A stretch of 64,000 nucleotides of DNA from Microbulbifer elongatus (GCF_020524885.1 NZ_JAIVKJ010000001.1:1116001-1180000), one strand, 5' to 3'. Positions 38,664-48,041 are shown, counted from the stretch's first letter. Program-made: numbers and translations. The notes: generated by a model from the letters alone, not told the origin.

Positions 38664-39650
38664 ATGCGTATAAACAAGAAAGTACCGCTGGGCGCGGTAT
38701 TGAGCGGACTTGGCGGCCTCGCCCTTAGCCAGGTAGCAGTAGCGGCAGAGGTGTACCCCCTGTCGGATCCTCAGAATAGCGGGAAGTGGGTATACAACAG
38801 TGTGGTCAGCGATGAGTTCGATGCGCCCACTATCGACGAAGACCGCTGGTATATCGTCGGCAAGTTCGAAGATGGCAAGCCGGTCTACAAGCACCCGGAT
38901 AACCCCGAGAAGAAAGTCTGGAAAGGGCGTGCGCCGTCCCAGTTCTCAGGGCGCAATTACCGACTGGAAGACGGAAAGCTGATACTGGAAACCCGCTGGG
39001 AGCCGGATTTCCCGTTCACCGATGAAATTCGGGTGCCGGTGTTTGGCGAGGCAATGCCCCATGAAAATATCACCACCGCCTGTTTTATTTCACGTAAACC
39101 CTTCAAATATGGCTACATCGAAATCAAGAGCAAGGCGGCGGACGCGGAAGTGTCCAGCGCGTTCTGGTCAATGGGGGAGGGGTTGGAATTTGATTTCTTT
39201 GAGCAGTTCGGCAGCCACCGCGAGGCGGGGAAGGAAGACAAGGATCGCGAGCTCTGGTGGTCCATTCGCGACTGGGACAAGTTGCGTGGTAAGCCAACCT
39301 ACACCGAGCGCAAGGATCTTGGATTCCGCGTGGCCGATGACTTCCATGTGTACGGTATCGAGTGGGACGAGACCGGCGTTAAGTATTACGTGGATGGAAA
39401 GCTGTTCACCTCGGTAACAGCGGAAGAGGCCACCAGATGGGCACGGGAAAACCGCGAGGTGCCCGATGACTACGACGGTTACGTAGCCACCAAGCCGATT
39501 TACCTATGGTTGGATCAGGAAATCTTCCCGTGGGCTGGTCTTCCGGAAAGCAAGGAAGATCTGGAGCGCAACAGCCCTGAGGGTGAGAAGGACGATGGCG
39601 TGGTGGATTTCGCTATCGAATATGTGCGTGTTTGGCAGAAAGCCGAGTAA
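38664..39650 (+). CDS. GH16 glycoside hydrolase, agarase/carrageenase class
   Basis: A 328-residue secreted enzyme. A Sec signal peptide covers residues ~1-28 (LSQVAVAA). The GH16 catalytic motif is E175-F-D177-F-F-E180 in MGEGLEFDFFEQFG, of the ExDxxE type with a beta-bulge that is used by agarases, porphyranases and carrageenases. Conserved strands include HVYGIEWDETGVKYYVDG and YVRVW at the C terminus. It differs clearly from the kappa-carrageenase next door, so its target is probably a different segment, such as beta/kappa hybrid carrageenan (furcellaran-like) or agar. The operator palindrome upstream ties it to the carrageenan regulon. Confidence 0.85.
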   Translation: MRINKKVPLGAVLSGLGGLALSQVAVAAEVYPLSDPQNSGKWVYNSVVSDEFDAPTIDEDRWYIVGKFEDGKPVYKHPDNPEKKVWKGRAPSQFSGRNYRLEDGKLILETRWEPDFPFTDEIRVPVFGEAMPHENITTACFISRKPFKYGYIEIKSKAADAEVSSAFWSMGEGLEFDFFEQFGSHREAGKEDKDRELWWSIRDWDKLRGKPTYTERKDLGFRVADDFHVYGIEWDETGVKYYVDGKLFTSVTAEEATRWARENREVPDDYDGYVATKPIYLWLDQEIFPWAGLPESKEDLERNSPEGEKDDGVVDFAIEYVRVWQKAE

Positions 39651-39664
39651 ACAGCTGTAAGAAG

Positions 39665-39698
39665 GCCCCAATCACCGGATGGCTCTGGTGGTTGGGGC
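39665..39698. terminator. Hairpin between convergent GH16 genes
   Basis: Arms GCCCCAATCACC and GGTGGTTGGGGC pair with one G-T position and a 10-base loop. It lies 15 bases after the upstream GH16 stop and may end transcription from both sides, though no long T run follows. Confidence 0.5.
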
Positions 39699-39799
39699 GA
39701 GTTTAGTCAGTGATCGTCAGCACAATTTTCCCTGAGTGTTTCTTCTTCTGGAATGACTCTTGGGCCTAGACTATCTGCGAGTATGCTATCCCCACTATT

Positions 39800-41146
39800 T
39801 TAACGGAGCGGACCGATTACGGTGATAGGCTCAATATTGGTCAGTGGAAATACATCATTACCGTTGGATGATTGGAAAACCGGAACTAGAGAGTAGTAGT
39901 GACCTTGAGGCAGATCTGTCGAAGGTGTCACGCTTGCCAGGTCGAGCTTCAGGTGTACGATTCCGCCGTATCGCTTGTCCTCGCTGGCAGTGGTGGAGTC
40001 AGAAGCGCTCGCGACAATCCTTACAAAACCTTGCGCATTTTTTTCGGTTAGGTTCACCGTGATGCCGTTGTGCTTATCACGCACTACATGGTGATTGCTG
40101 CCTCCGTGGTACCCCACGCTGACATCCAATTGGCCGCCACTCTGATAATCGGTACTGCGGTGCTTTTCGGCATTCCCCACCCACACCGATGGCAAAACTT
40201 CCCAGGCCTTGACGTAATCCACCTGCATGGTGGCGTCACCGGGAAAGCCCTCTGCCGTTACCGTTTCCGGATTGGGATCCGCCCGATTGCACTTCTCGTT
40301 GTACTTGATGAGTTGCCGGCGCAACCCCATGGAAAAAATGACATGCATCGGGCGGTGCCAGAAGAGATTGGGTTTCTCTCCGATGAGCTTGCCATCCACA
40401 TACCAGCGGATGATATCTTTGCGATTCTCCACCGCGTAAGTGTGAAAGTCTTTCGAGGGATCAAAGGGGGCGTCGAACTTTAGTAGTTGGGAATCAGGGA
40501 AGGGCTTGGGGCGTCGCCAATAGGTTTTGCCATCTTCGCCCACAATGCGCGCGTGCAGGTTGTGGTCCATAACGTGGATCGGGTCTACATCATCTGGCCC
40601 CGGGCCGTACCAGTCTCCCTGTTGCAACTCGACGATATCAATTTCACTGTAATCCACGCTGCCGGGCACGTTGCGGTCCGGATACGGGTGGCCGTCGCTG
40701 TACATCCAGAAAGCCGGGCTGAGTCCGGGGAAAAGTGTTACCCCTTTCATGCTCGCTTCGTAATAGCCGTAAACGCTGTCGTGAACAGATTTCACCGCTC
40801 CGGACTTGTAGTAAAGCTCTCTGTCTTCTTTCTCTCCGCCATTGCAGGCATCTCGAAAGCTGCGCGTGTGGGTTTCCTGAGTGGCTGCGATGTTCAGCTT
40901 GCCACCTCGCACGTAGGCGCTGTCACTGTCGAATGTCCAGGCGCCAATAACCAGGTCGCTGGGGGCACTGATCCACTTGGCGGTTGCCAGGTGATTGCCA
41001 CTGAAGTCGTCAGACAGCTTGCCCATTTCTCGCCATCGCTGCTCCCCCGCCACTGCACCGAGAGGTCGAACCTCTTGTGCCTGGGCCGTTGTAAGCGCGA
41101 AAGCGATCAGTAAGGCGTGTAATGGATTGGTGAGCTTTCTAGTCAT
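39800..41146 (-). CDS. cgkA: Kappa-carrageenase (GH16)
   Basis: A 448-residue secreted endo-hydrolase that cuts beta-1,4 bonds in kappa-carrageenan. A signal peptide (residues ~1-23) precedes a GH16 domain (~30-315) whose blocks match Pseudoalteromonas CgkA as I recall it: GYYEASMKGVTLFPGLSPAFWMY, YSEIDIVEL, FDPSKDFHTYAV, WYVDGKLIGEK, NLFWHRPMHV and QVDYVKAWEV. Catalytic residues are E168 (nucleophile), D170 and E173 (acid/base). Residues ~320-448 form a separate beta-rich C-terminal domain unlike the one in CgkA. The start region has three staggered ATGACTA repeats (41146, 41159, 41171) and no clear ribosome site. Confidence 0.93.
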   Translation of the reverse strand: MTRKLTNPLHALLIAFALTTAQAQEVRPLGAVAGEQRWREMGKLSDDFSGNHLATAKWISAPSDLVIGAWTFDSDSAYVRGGKLNIAATQETHTRSFRDACNGGEKEDRELYYKSGAVKSVHDSVYGYYEASMKGVTLFPGLSPAFWMYSDGHPYPDRNVPGSVDYSEIDIVELQQGDWYGPGPDDVDPIHVMDHNLHARIVGEDGKTYWRRPKPFPDSQLLKFDAPFDPSKDFHTYAVENRKDIIRWYVDGKLIGEKPNLFWHRPMHVIFSMGLRRQLIKYNEKCNRADPNPETVTAEGFPGDATMQVDYVKAWEVLPSVWVGNAEKHRSTDYQSGGQLDVSVGYHGGSNHHVVRDKHNGITVNLTEKNAQGFVRIVASASDSTTASEDKRYGGIVHLKLDLASVTPSTDLPQGHYYSLVPVFQSSNGNDVFPLTNIEPITVIGPLR

Positions 41147-41280
41147 GGGAGTTAGTCATGGGGTTAGTCATGAGAGTCGTAATATGCGAGTACTGAGGGG
41201 TGTTTGTCGGTCAGTTTCTTTGCAGTTGGCGCAGGCTCAAACGCGAGCATGTTTACCCTATATTAAACGTATTGCATTAA

Positions 41281-41297
41281 CAAACATCATATGTTTG
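41281..41297. promoter_or_regulatory. Palindromic operator, copy 2
   Basis: CAAACATCATATGTTTG, with symmetry extending further to GCATT and AATGC on either side (41274-41302). It lies in the divergent gap between the kappa-carrageenase and the sulfatase-dgoD-lactonase operon and can serve both. The remaining ~250 bases up to the sulfatase start hold nothing else that I can name. Confidence 0.85.
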
Positions 41298-41550
41298 AAT
41301 GCTCATTATTGCTATGAATTGACCAATAAATGTGCAAAATGTCGTGTCATTGCATTCAGTCGTCCCATTCGGGTGTCCCCGGGGAGTGTACCGACAGTTT
41401 GGTTACCAGTAGCAGCACCTTCACCGGTATCTTCTAATCTCACAGGTTGGATGACTTGAAAGATGCCCCTGCAATGCTTCCGGCTGGCACGACCCGCTTG
41501 CCGATAGGTTCAGGGGCTTTTCGATTAAGCGTTGAGTTATAAAGAAAATA

Positions 41551-42984
41551 ATGAAAACAAAGATTCTGTTTTTCGTGCTGGCTGTGATCTCAGTGAGCGC
41601 CTGTGCCAAAAGTGATTCTGCCAGTGGAGCGTCTGAGCGTCCGCCGAATATCGTCCTGCTGTTTGCCGACGATGCCGGCTTTAACGACTTCGGCTTTCAG
41701 GGCAGCGAGGTCATGCAGACCCCAAATCTGGACAAGATTGCGGGTGAGGGCGTGCGGTTTACCCAGGGGTATGTTTCCGATGCTACCTGCGGTCCTTCCC
41801 GCGCTGGCCTGATGACGGGCAAGTACCAGCAGCGCTTTGGCTATGAAGAAATCAATGTGCCCGGCTACATGAGTGAGAACTCTGCGCTCACCGGTGCGGA
41901 CATGGGGCTGCCGCTGGATCAAAAAACCATGGCGGACTACCTGAAGGACCTTGGTTACAAGACTGCGGTCTACGGCAAATGGCACCTGGGTGACGCCGAC
42001 CGTTTCCATCCCCTGAACCGTGGCTTTGACGAGTTCTACGGCTTCCGCGGTGGCGACCGCAGTTACTTCAAGTACGACGGCGAGAACCCCTTGGGTAATG
42101 TGGCTTCCGCCTATGACAAAAAATTGGAACGCGGCCTGGGGCAGTACGAGGAGCACGAAGGCTACCTGACCGATGTGCTGGCCGATGAGGCCGCGCAGTT
42201 TATCGATCAGAACCAGGATCAGCCGTTCTTTATTTACCTTGCGTTCAATGCAGTACACACGCCCATGGAAGCGCTGGAAGAAGATATGCAGCGTTTCCCG
42301 CAGTTGAGCGGCAAGCGCCGCGAGCTGGCCGCCATGACCCTGGCCATGGACCGTGCAACCGGGCGGGTCATGGACAAGTTGGAGGCGCTGGGACTGTCGG
42401 ACAATACCATCGTGGTTTTCTCCAATGACAACGGCGGTCCCACCGACAAGAACGCTTCCAGCAACTACCCGCTGGCGGGAACCAAGTCCAACCACCTCGA
42501 AGGCGGCCTGCGCGTGCCTTTCCTGTTGCGCTGGCCGGCCAAGGTGCCAGCGGGAGTGGATTACGATTTCCCGGTTTCCACACTCGACCTGCTGCCTACC
42601 TTCTATGAGGCAGCTGGCGGCAATGAATACGCGTCCAAGATCGACGGGGTAAACCTGCTGCCCTATCTGACCGGGGAAAACACCGATCGTCCGCACCAAA
42701 AGATGTACTGGAAAAAGGAAACCCGTGCGGTTATTCGCGACGGCGACTGGAAACTGATTCGCCACGCAGACCGCCCGGCTGAACTTTACGATTTGTCTCA
42801 GGATATCGGCGAGCAGAACAACCTGGCGGGCAAAGAGCCTGAGCGGGTAGAGCAGATGTTCAAAGACCTGTTTGCCTGGGAGCTGACACTGGAACGCCCG
42901 CGCTGGCTGCTGAAGCGCAAATTCGAAAAATACGATGTGGATCGCATGGACCAGTATCGCATCCCACAGAAACCTGACGCCTGA
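41551..42984 (+). CDS. S1-family sulfatase, lipoprotein (probable carrageenan sulfatase)
   Basis: A 477-residue formylglycine sulfatase. A lipoprotein signal with lipobox VSAC places Cys18 as the lipidated residue, so it is likely membrane-anchored. Calcium-site aspartates are in FADDAG (D40, D41). The maturation motif C80-G-P-S-R is present in [16 protein letters not shown], so C80 should become formylglycine with the help of a maturase encoded elsewhere. Further family landmarks are YGKWHLGD and FSNDNGGPT. Context says it removes sulfate from carrageenan oligosaccharides; which position (4-O or 2-O) cannot be read. It is the first gene of an operon with dgoD and an SMP-30 protein. Confidence 0.92.
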   Translation: MKTKILFFVLAVISVSACAKSDSASGASERPPNIVLLFADDAGFNDFGFQGSEVMQTPNLDKIAGEGVRFTQGYVSDATCGPSRAGLMTGKYQQRFGYEEINVPGYMSENSALTGADMGLPLDQKTMADYLKDLGYKTAVYGKWHLGDADRFHPLNRGFDEFYGFRGGDRSYFKYDGENPLGNVASAYDKKLERGLGQYEEHEGYLTDVLADEAAQFIDQNQDQPFFIYLAFNAVHTPMEALEEDMQRFPQLSGKRRELAAMTLAMDRATGRVMDKLEALGLSDNTIVVFSNDNGGPTDKNASSNYPLAGTKSNHLEGGLRVPFLLRWPAKVPAGVDYDFPVSTLDLLPTFYEAAGGNEYASKIDGVNLLPYLTGENTDRPHQKMYWKKETRAVIRDGDWKLIRHADRPAELYDLSQDIGEQNNLAGKEPERVEQMFKDLFAWELTLERPRWLLKRKFEKYDVDRMDQYRIPQKPDA

Positions 42985-42998
42985 TACGGGGAATACCG

Positions 42999-44162
42999 AT
43001 GAAAATTGAAGCTATTGAGACGCTGTTCGGTGCCGTAGGCAATCGCAACCAGCTGCTGGTCAAAGTGGTCACCGAGTGCGGCATCGTCGGCTGGGGTGAG
43101 TCTGGCTTGTCCGGTCGCGAGCGCGCGGTGATCGGGGCCATGGACCACTTCCGCCCGTTCCTGCTGGGCAAGGATCCGCGTCAAATAGGGCGCATCTGGC
43201 AGGAAGTGTACCGCGGTCATTACTTTGAAGGCGGTCGCGTGTTTACCGCGGCCATGTCCGCACTGGATATTGCGCTGCACGATGTCGTCGGCAAGGCGCT
43301 GGGGGTGCCGGTATACCAGCTTCTCGGCGGCAAGCAGCGCGAGCGTATTCCCACCTTTGCCTGCTGCTATACCGAGGCCGACCCGGATCGCCTGGATGAG
43401 TTGGTAAAAGAGGTGCAGGCGCTGGTGGATCTTGGCTGGGCCACCATCCGTGTGATTCCCGCCGGATTTGATCACCCGGAAGTGTTTGAGCCTCGCGACT
43501 CCATCGCGCGCACCGCGCGCTGCCTCACCGAGCTGCGCAAGATCATTGGCCCGGATATCACCCTGGGTATCGACTACCACCACCGCCTCGGTGTGGCCGA
43601 GGCAGCTTCGTTCTGCCAGCGCCTGGCACCGGGCACCCTGGATTTTATCGAGGAACCGATTCGCAACGAGTCCCCGGATGCCTACGCCACCCTGCGCGGC
43701 ATGACCGAGGTGCCGTTTGCCATTGGTGAGGAATTCAGCTCCAAGTGGGCGGCGGCGCCGTACCTGGAGCGCGGGCTGACCCAGTACCTGCGTGTGGATG
43801 TGTGCAATATCGGTGGTTTTACCGAGGCGATGAAAGCGGCATCCCTGGCGGAAACCCACTATGTGGATGTAATGCCGCACAATCCGCTGGGACCTGTGTG
43901 CACTGCCGCCTCCAACCATTTTGCCGCGGTGCTGCCGAACTTCAGCCTGATGGAAACCCACCAGGGGCCTTTCTGCAAATTCGGTTTCCACGACTCGGCA
44001 CTGTTCCCGGTCCAGCACAAGCTGGATGGGTGCGACTTTGTAGTGCCGGAAGTCCCCGGGCTTGGCGTAGAGGTGAATGAAGATGCCTTCCGTCAATCCG
44101 CACCGGTACCCGTCGAGCCGCCGCACCTGAGGAAGCCGGATGGCTCCGTGACCAACTGGTAA
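42999..44162 (+). CDS. dgoD: D-galactonate dehydratase (enolase superfamily)
   Basis: A 387-residue enzyme that dehydrates D-galactonate to 2-keto-3-deoxy-D-galactonate. It aligns with E. coli DgoD from the N terminus (GIVGWGESGLSGRERAV) to the ending PGLGVEVNED...DGSVTNW. Metal ligands sit in GIDYHHR, FIEEPI and IGEEF, and the catalytic His is in MPHNPLGP. It lies 14 bases after the sulfatase and 3 before the lactonase-like gene, so galactose oxidation is co-expressed with desulfation. A second, different enolase-superfamily gene at 49524 probably handles the anhydro-sugar. Confidence 0.9.
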   Translation: MKIEAIETLFGAVGNRNQLLVKVVTECGIVGWGESGLSGRERAVIGAMDHFRPFLLGKDPRQIGRIWQEVYRGHYFEGGRVFTAAMSALDIALHDVVGKALGVPVYQLLGGKQRERIPTFACCYTEADPDRLDELVKEVQALVDLGWATIRVIPAGFDHPEVFEPRDSIARTARCLTELRKIIGPDITLGIDYHHRLGVAEAASFCQRLAPGTLDFIEEPIRNESPDAYATLRGMTEVPFAIGEEFSSKWAAAPYLERGLTQYLRVDVCNIGGFTEAMKAASLAETHYVDVMPHNPLGPVCTAASNHFAAVLPNFSLMETHQGPFCKFGFHDSALFPVQHKLDGCDFVVPEVPGLGVEVNEDAFRQSAPVPVEPPHLRKPDGSVTNW

Positions 44163-44165
44163 GCC

Positions 44166-45185
44166 GTGGGTAACTCAATAATTCAGGTGAACCGCCGGCA
44201 GTGGCTGCTGGGCACCCTGGCGATCGGCCTCGGTGTTCCCCGCGCTTCTGCCCAGCACAGTGAACATAACCATATGACAGCTAGTACCGAATCCAATCCG
44301 GCAGACGTTTCTGCGGAAGTCTTTGATGATCGAATCTGTGCATTGGGGGAGGGCCCTCTGTGGCACCCGCAGCGCAAGACCCTGTATTGGGTCGATCTGC
44401 TGAACAATCGTGTTCTGGCCCGGGGCAAATCCGGTGTCGATGAATGGGATCTCGGCGAGATGCCTTCTGCGCTGGCGTGGATCGATACCGAGCGCATGCT
44501 GGTGGCCTGTGAAAGCGGCCTGAATATCCTGTCCCTGGAGACCGGTGAAAAGACCTTGCTGTGTACGCTCGAGCCGGAAATCCCGGGCAACCGCAGTAAC
44601 GACGGTCGCGCCGACCCCTGGGGTGGCTTCTGGATTGGCACCATGGGCAAAAATGGTGAGCCGGGGCAGGGCAACCTGTATCGCTGGTACCGGGGTGAGC
44701 TGCGCAAGCTGGATACCGGACTGACCGTGCCCAATGGTCTTTGTTTTGATCGCGAGCGCCGCCTGGCGTACTACGCCGACTCCGCCGCAAACACCGTGTA
44801 CAAGCTGGCGCTGGATGCACAGACCGGGTGGCCGGAATCAGAGCGGGAGGTGCACCTGGACCTGGCAGAGGAGCAGCTGATCCCGGACGGCGCGGTAGCC
44901 GATGCCGCAGGCAATATGTGGACTTCCCTGTGGGACGCGGCCCGCACCCAGTGTTACAGCCCGCAAGGGGAGGTGCTGGGCGCGTTGAGGGCACCGGTGA
45001 TCCGCACTACCTGCCCGGCGTTTGGCGGCGAAGACTTTACCGATATGTATGTGACCACTGCCGCGGTGGGCCTGGAAGATGCAACCGATGCCCCCGTCGC
45101 CAACGGCGTGACACTGGTGTACCGCAATGCGGTGCAGGGACAGCCAGAACCCGCGGTGATACTGGATGGTGCTGTGGCCGGCTGA
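44166..45185 (+). CDS. SMP-30/gluconolactonase-type lactonase, GTG start, possible Tat signal
   Basis: A beta-propeller lactonase, up to 339 residues. Family landmarks are LGEGPLWHPQRKTLYWVD, NDGRADPWGGFWIGTMG, TVPNGLCFD and FTDMYVTTAAVGL, with the metal-binding Glu, Asn and Asp. It should open galactonolactone to galactonate between the SDR dehydrogenase and DgoD. Oddity: from the GTG at 44166 the N terminus reads VNRRQWLLGTLAIGLGVP...ASAQ, which resembles a twin-arginine export signal. From the internal ATG at 44274 the protein would be cytosolic, as the pathway demands. The GTG start abuts dgoD, which favours it; the conflict is unresolved. Confidence 0.85.
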   Translation: MGNSIIQVNRRQWLLGTLAIGLGVPRASAQHSEHNHMTASTESNPADVSAEVFDDRICALGEGPLWHPQRKTLYWVDLLNNRVLARGKSGVDEWDLGEMPSALAWIDTERMLVACESGLNILSLETGEKTLLCTLEPEIPGNRSNDGRADPWGGFWIGTMGKNGEPGQGNLYRWYRGELRKLDTGLTVPNGLCFDRERRLAYYADSAANTVYKLALDAQTGWPESEREVHLDLAEEQLIPDGAVADAAGNMWTSLWDAARTQCYSPQGEVLGALRAPVIRTTCPAFGGEDFTDMYVTTAAVGLEDATDAPVANGVTLVYRNAVQGQPEPAVILDGAVAG

Positions 45186-45218
45186 CACGGGTTGAGCAAA
45201 AGGAATGCGTTGCCACCC

Positions 45219-45235
45219 TAAACATCATATGTTTA
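45219..45235. promoter_or_regulatory. Palindromic operator, copy 3
   Basis: TAAACATCATATGTTTA, perfect about a central C. It lies 34 bases after the lactonase stop and 72 before the transporter start. Confidence 0.85.
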
Positions 45236-45306
45236 AATAAGTCCTATAGGTCGCTGGGGGTCTCCTACCGGCGATCAGCGATGAAGAATTCAACAAGGTA
45301 CCAACA

Positions 45307-46893
45307 ATGAATAACAATAGTGCCGCCAGTAATGTCACCAAGTTTGCACTGATCGCCGCCTTCGGCGGTTTTGTGTTCGGACTGGATGCTGCAAATATTT
45401 CCGGCGCCGTGCGCTTCGTCAGCTCCCAGTTTGAGCTGAGCAGCATGCAGGTGGGCACCCTGGTGGGTTGTGCCATCGTCGGTGTGATTATTGCGCTGTT
45501 TTTCACTGGTACCCTGTGTGAGCGTTTTGGCCGCAAGAAAGTACTGCTTGCCATTGCAGGTACTTACTCTCTCTCCACACTTATTTCGGCCTTCGCCGTG
45601 GACTACAACATGTTGGTCCTCGGCCGTTTTATTGGTGGTGTCGCCTTCGCCTCGATCACGGTTTCGGCCATGTATATCGGTGAAGTGGCGCCGGCGGACA
45701 AGCGCGGCAAGTTTGTCTCGGTGAATCAGTTGCTGATTACCCTGGGCAGCCTGCTGGCGTTTATCGTCAATTATTTCCTCGTCAAATCCATGGCGGATAT
45801 CAGCTGGATTCACAACGAAAACGTGTGGCGGCTGATGCTGGGTTTCGAGCTGGTGCCGAATATCATCTGGTTCTCCCTGCTGCTGACTATTCCCGAATCT
45901 CCACGCTGGCTGGTAACCCGGGGCCGCGAACAGGAAGCGCGTGAAGTATTTGCCCGTGTTGCGCCTGAGTCCCAGGTGAGCAGCCTGGTCAACGAAGTGC
46001 GTGGCAGTATTGATGAAGAGCGCAGTAACAACACTCTGGATCAGCTTAAAACCCTGTTCAGCAAGCCCATGCGCCTCGTGGTGCTCATCGCAGTTTGCTA
46101 TGCGGTAGTGCAGGGCGCGACCGGCATGAACGCAGTGCTTTTCTACGCGCCGACTGTGTTTGAGCAGGTGGGCATGAGCGTGGAAGACAGCTTTATGCAG
46201 ACCATTGTGCTCGGTCTGGTTGCGGTGGTGTTTACCCTGGTGGCGATCACTACGGTTGAAAAGCTTGGCCGCCGTGTGCTGACGCTTGCGGGCCTTGCGC
46301 TGATTGTGGTTGCCCATGCATCTACTTGGTACGGCTTTGAGTCTGCCCGCTATACCCTGGATGAAAATGCGATCGCGACCCTGGAGGCGCAGCAGGTCGA
46401 TGCAACGCCGCTGGCTCCCTATATCGGCAAGACTTACGAGAACGATGTTGAGCTGAAGAACGATATCGCCGCAGTTTACTCGAAGAAGGATGTGCCGCTG
46501 GTGAGCGGGCCCATCATCAATTCCACCATTGAAATCAGTGCGGGCTTTGTGCTCTTCGGGATTTTCGCTTTCCTTGCCGCATTCAATATGTCTATCGGGC
46601 CGGTGATGTGGGTGATTTTCTCTGAGATTTTCTCCAACCGGGTGCGCAGTGTGGCACTGCCATTTGCCGCGCTGGTGCAGAGTATTTCCAGCTATCTGAT
46701 CCAGCAGTTCTTCCCATGGCAGCTGGAGCACCTCGGAGCGGCCAATACTTTCCTGAATTACGGTGTGATTGCGTTTATCGGTATGCTGGTCATGCTGATG
46801 ATCCTGCCGGAGACGAAAAATAAGTCTATCGAGCAGATCGAAAAAGACCTGGTTCGTCCCGATACAGCTGCAAAGCCGGAACTGGCGACCTGA
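45307..46893 (+). CDS. MFS sugar porter
   Basis: A 528-residue inner-membrane transporter of the sugar-porter group with twelve predicted helices. Signatures are GRKKVLLAIAG after helix 2, PESPRWLV after helix 6, LGRRVLTLAGL in the second half and PETKNKSIEQIEKDL after helix 12. An extended loop of ~65 residues (ESARYTLDENAIATLEAQ onward) lies between helices 9 and 10, longer than in XylE or GalP; similar inserts occur in marine relatives. It probably imports galactose, anhydrogalactose or a small oligosaccharide from the periplasm. It is the first gene of an operator-controlled pair with the SDR gene. Confidence 0.9.
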   Translation: MNNNSAASNVTKFALIAAFGGFVFGLDAANISGAVRFVSSQFELSSMQVGTLVGCAIVGVIIALFFTGTLCERFGRKKVLLAIAGTYSLSTLISAFAVDYNMLVLGRFIGGVAFASITVSAMYIGEVAPADKRGKFVSVNQLLITLGSLLAFIVNYFLVKSMADISWIHNENVWRLMLGFELVPNIIWFSLLLTIPESPRWLVTRGREQEAREVFARVAPESQVSSLVNEVRGSIDEERSNNTLDQLKTLFSKPMRLVVLIAVCYAVVQGATGMNAVLFYAPTVFEQVGMSVEDSFMQTIVLGLVAVVFTLVAITTVEKLGRRVLTLAGLALIVVAHASTWYGFESARYTLDENAIATLEAQQVDATPLAPYIGKTYENDVELKNDIAAVYSKKDVPLVSGPIINSTIEISAGFVLFGIFAFLAAFNMSIGPVMWVIFSEIFSNRVRSVALPFAALVQSISSYLIQQFFPWQLEHLGAANTFLNYGVIAFIGMLVMLMILPETKNKSIEQIEKDLVRPDTAAKPELAT

Positions 46894-46929
46894 GTCACCA
46901 GTGTGGCGGATGTATAGAGAGCGGTAGTT

Positions 46930-47709
46930 ATGAGTGCACGTCTGCAAGGTAAGGTCGCCATTGTCACCGGTGCATCGGATGGCATTGGCAGTGCCATCGC
47001 CCGTCTGTTTGCTGCCGAAGGCGCAAAAGTTTGTGTGGCGGATATTGATGTTGAGCGCGGCCTGGCATTGGTTGAAGAGCTGAGGGCCGCAGGGCAGCAG
47101 GCTATTTTTGCCAATACCGATATTGCCGATGAGGCGTCGGTCAACGCCATGGTGGAGGCCACCCGCGAGCAGCTGGGAAGCCCGGACATTCTGGTAAACA
47201 ACGCCGCCCTGACTCCGATGGGCAAAAGTGTGTTGGATGTGTCGCGGGAGCAGTGGCAGAAGAACTTTGCCGTGAACGTGGATGGAATGTGGCACTGCTG
47301 TCGAGCGGTGCTGCCGATGATGCAAGCGGCCGGCGGTGGCAGCATTATTAATATCGGTTCTGTGCACTCTTTCAAAATCGTGCCGGACAGTTTTCCCTAT
47401 GCGGTGACCAAGCATGCGGTAGTGGGACTGACGCGGACCCTGGCGGTGGAATTTGGCCCCGACAATATCCGTGTGAATGCATTGTGTCCGGGGATGGTCG
47501 AAACTCCCAACGCATTCAAGGCCTGGGAGCAAACCGAAGATCCCGAGGCGATACGTAAGGCCATCGGCGATGTGCATCCGTTGCGCCGCAACGCCAGCAC
47601 AGAAGAAATCGCCTATCCGGCACTGTTTCTGGCAAGTAGTGAATCAAGTTTCATGACTGGGCACAGTCTTGTTGTGGACGGAGGGCGCTCGGTGCTCTAC
47701 CACGATTGA
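46930..47709 (+). CDS. SDR-family dehydrogenase, probable D-galactose 1-dehydrogenase
   Basis: A 259-residue classical short-chain dehydrogenase. It has the cofactor loop TGASDGIGSAIARLF, an Asp after strand 2 (VADID, which favours NAD), NNAAL, the catalytic Ser in IGSVHSFK and YxxxK in YAVTKHAV, and the C-terminal FMTGHSLVVDGG. In this context it most likely oxidises D-galactose to its lactone, the substrate for the SMP-30 protein; the family is too broad to prove that from sequence. It lies 36 bases after the transporter and is followed by a terminator. Confidence 0.85.
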   Translation: MSARLQGKVAIVTGASDGIGSAIARLFAAEGAKVCVADIDVERGLALVEELRAAGQQAIFANTDIADEASVNAMVEATREQLGSPDILVNNAALTPMGKSVLDVSREQWQKNFAVNVDGMWHCCRAVLPMMQAAGGGSIINIGSVHSFKIVPDSFPYAVTKHAVVGLTRTLAVEFGPDNIRVNALCPGMVETPNAFKAWEQTEDPEAIRKAIGDVHPLRRNASTEEIAYPALFLASSESSFMTGHSLVVDGGRSVLYHD

Positions 47710-47774
47710 GTGTGGTTTCTCATCTCGCCACACTCCCACTTTGGTTATGCGTGTTGCGCACAAAGTGTTGTCTT

Positions 47775-47804
47775 GCCGGCGTCCTCACGGGCGCCGGCTT
47801 TTTT
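47775..47804 (+). terminator. Rho-independent terminator after the SDR gene
   Basis: Arms GCCGGCG and CGCCGGC enclose a 10-base loop and are followed by a run of T. It lies 65 bases after the stop; the rest of the gap to the next gene holds operator copy 4. Confidence 0.85.
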
Positions 47805-47927
47805 ATTTCTGGCCGCTGCATATGCTCCCGCTATTTGCTGCTGCTCTCCTTCTGTTCTCTTTCGTCTGTCTTGTTGCCGATCCGCCGGGCCAAATGGCTG
47901 TGAATCTTCACAAACGTATTGTTAGTG

Positions 47928-47944
47928 TAAACATCATATGTTTA
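47928..47944. promoter_or_regulatory. Palindromic operator, copy 4
   Basis: TAAACATCATATGTTTA, identical to copy 3 over all 17 bases. It lies 98 bases ahead of the aldehyde dehydrogenase start. Confidence 0.85.
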
Positions 47945-48041
47945 AATTGTTCGTAACTGGAACGAATCAATAAGCTTGAGGTAGGTGGTTGCGGGCTTCT
48001 TTCGCGCAGTCGCCACCTGGGCTAGCAACAGGGGACTCACT

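Noticed and set aside
45265-47577. 770-codon open frame opposite the transporter and SDR genes
   Set aside because: It spans two real genes and their gap, has no start context and contains His/Gln-rich antisense-type sequence.
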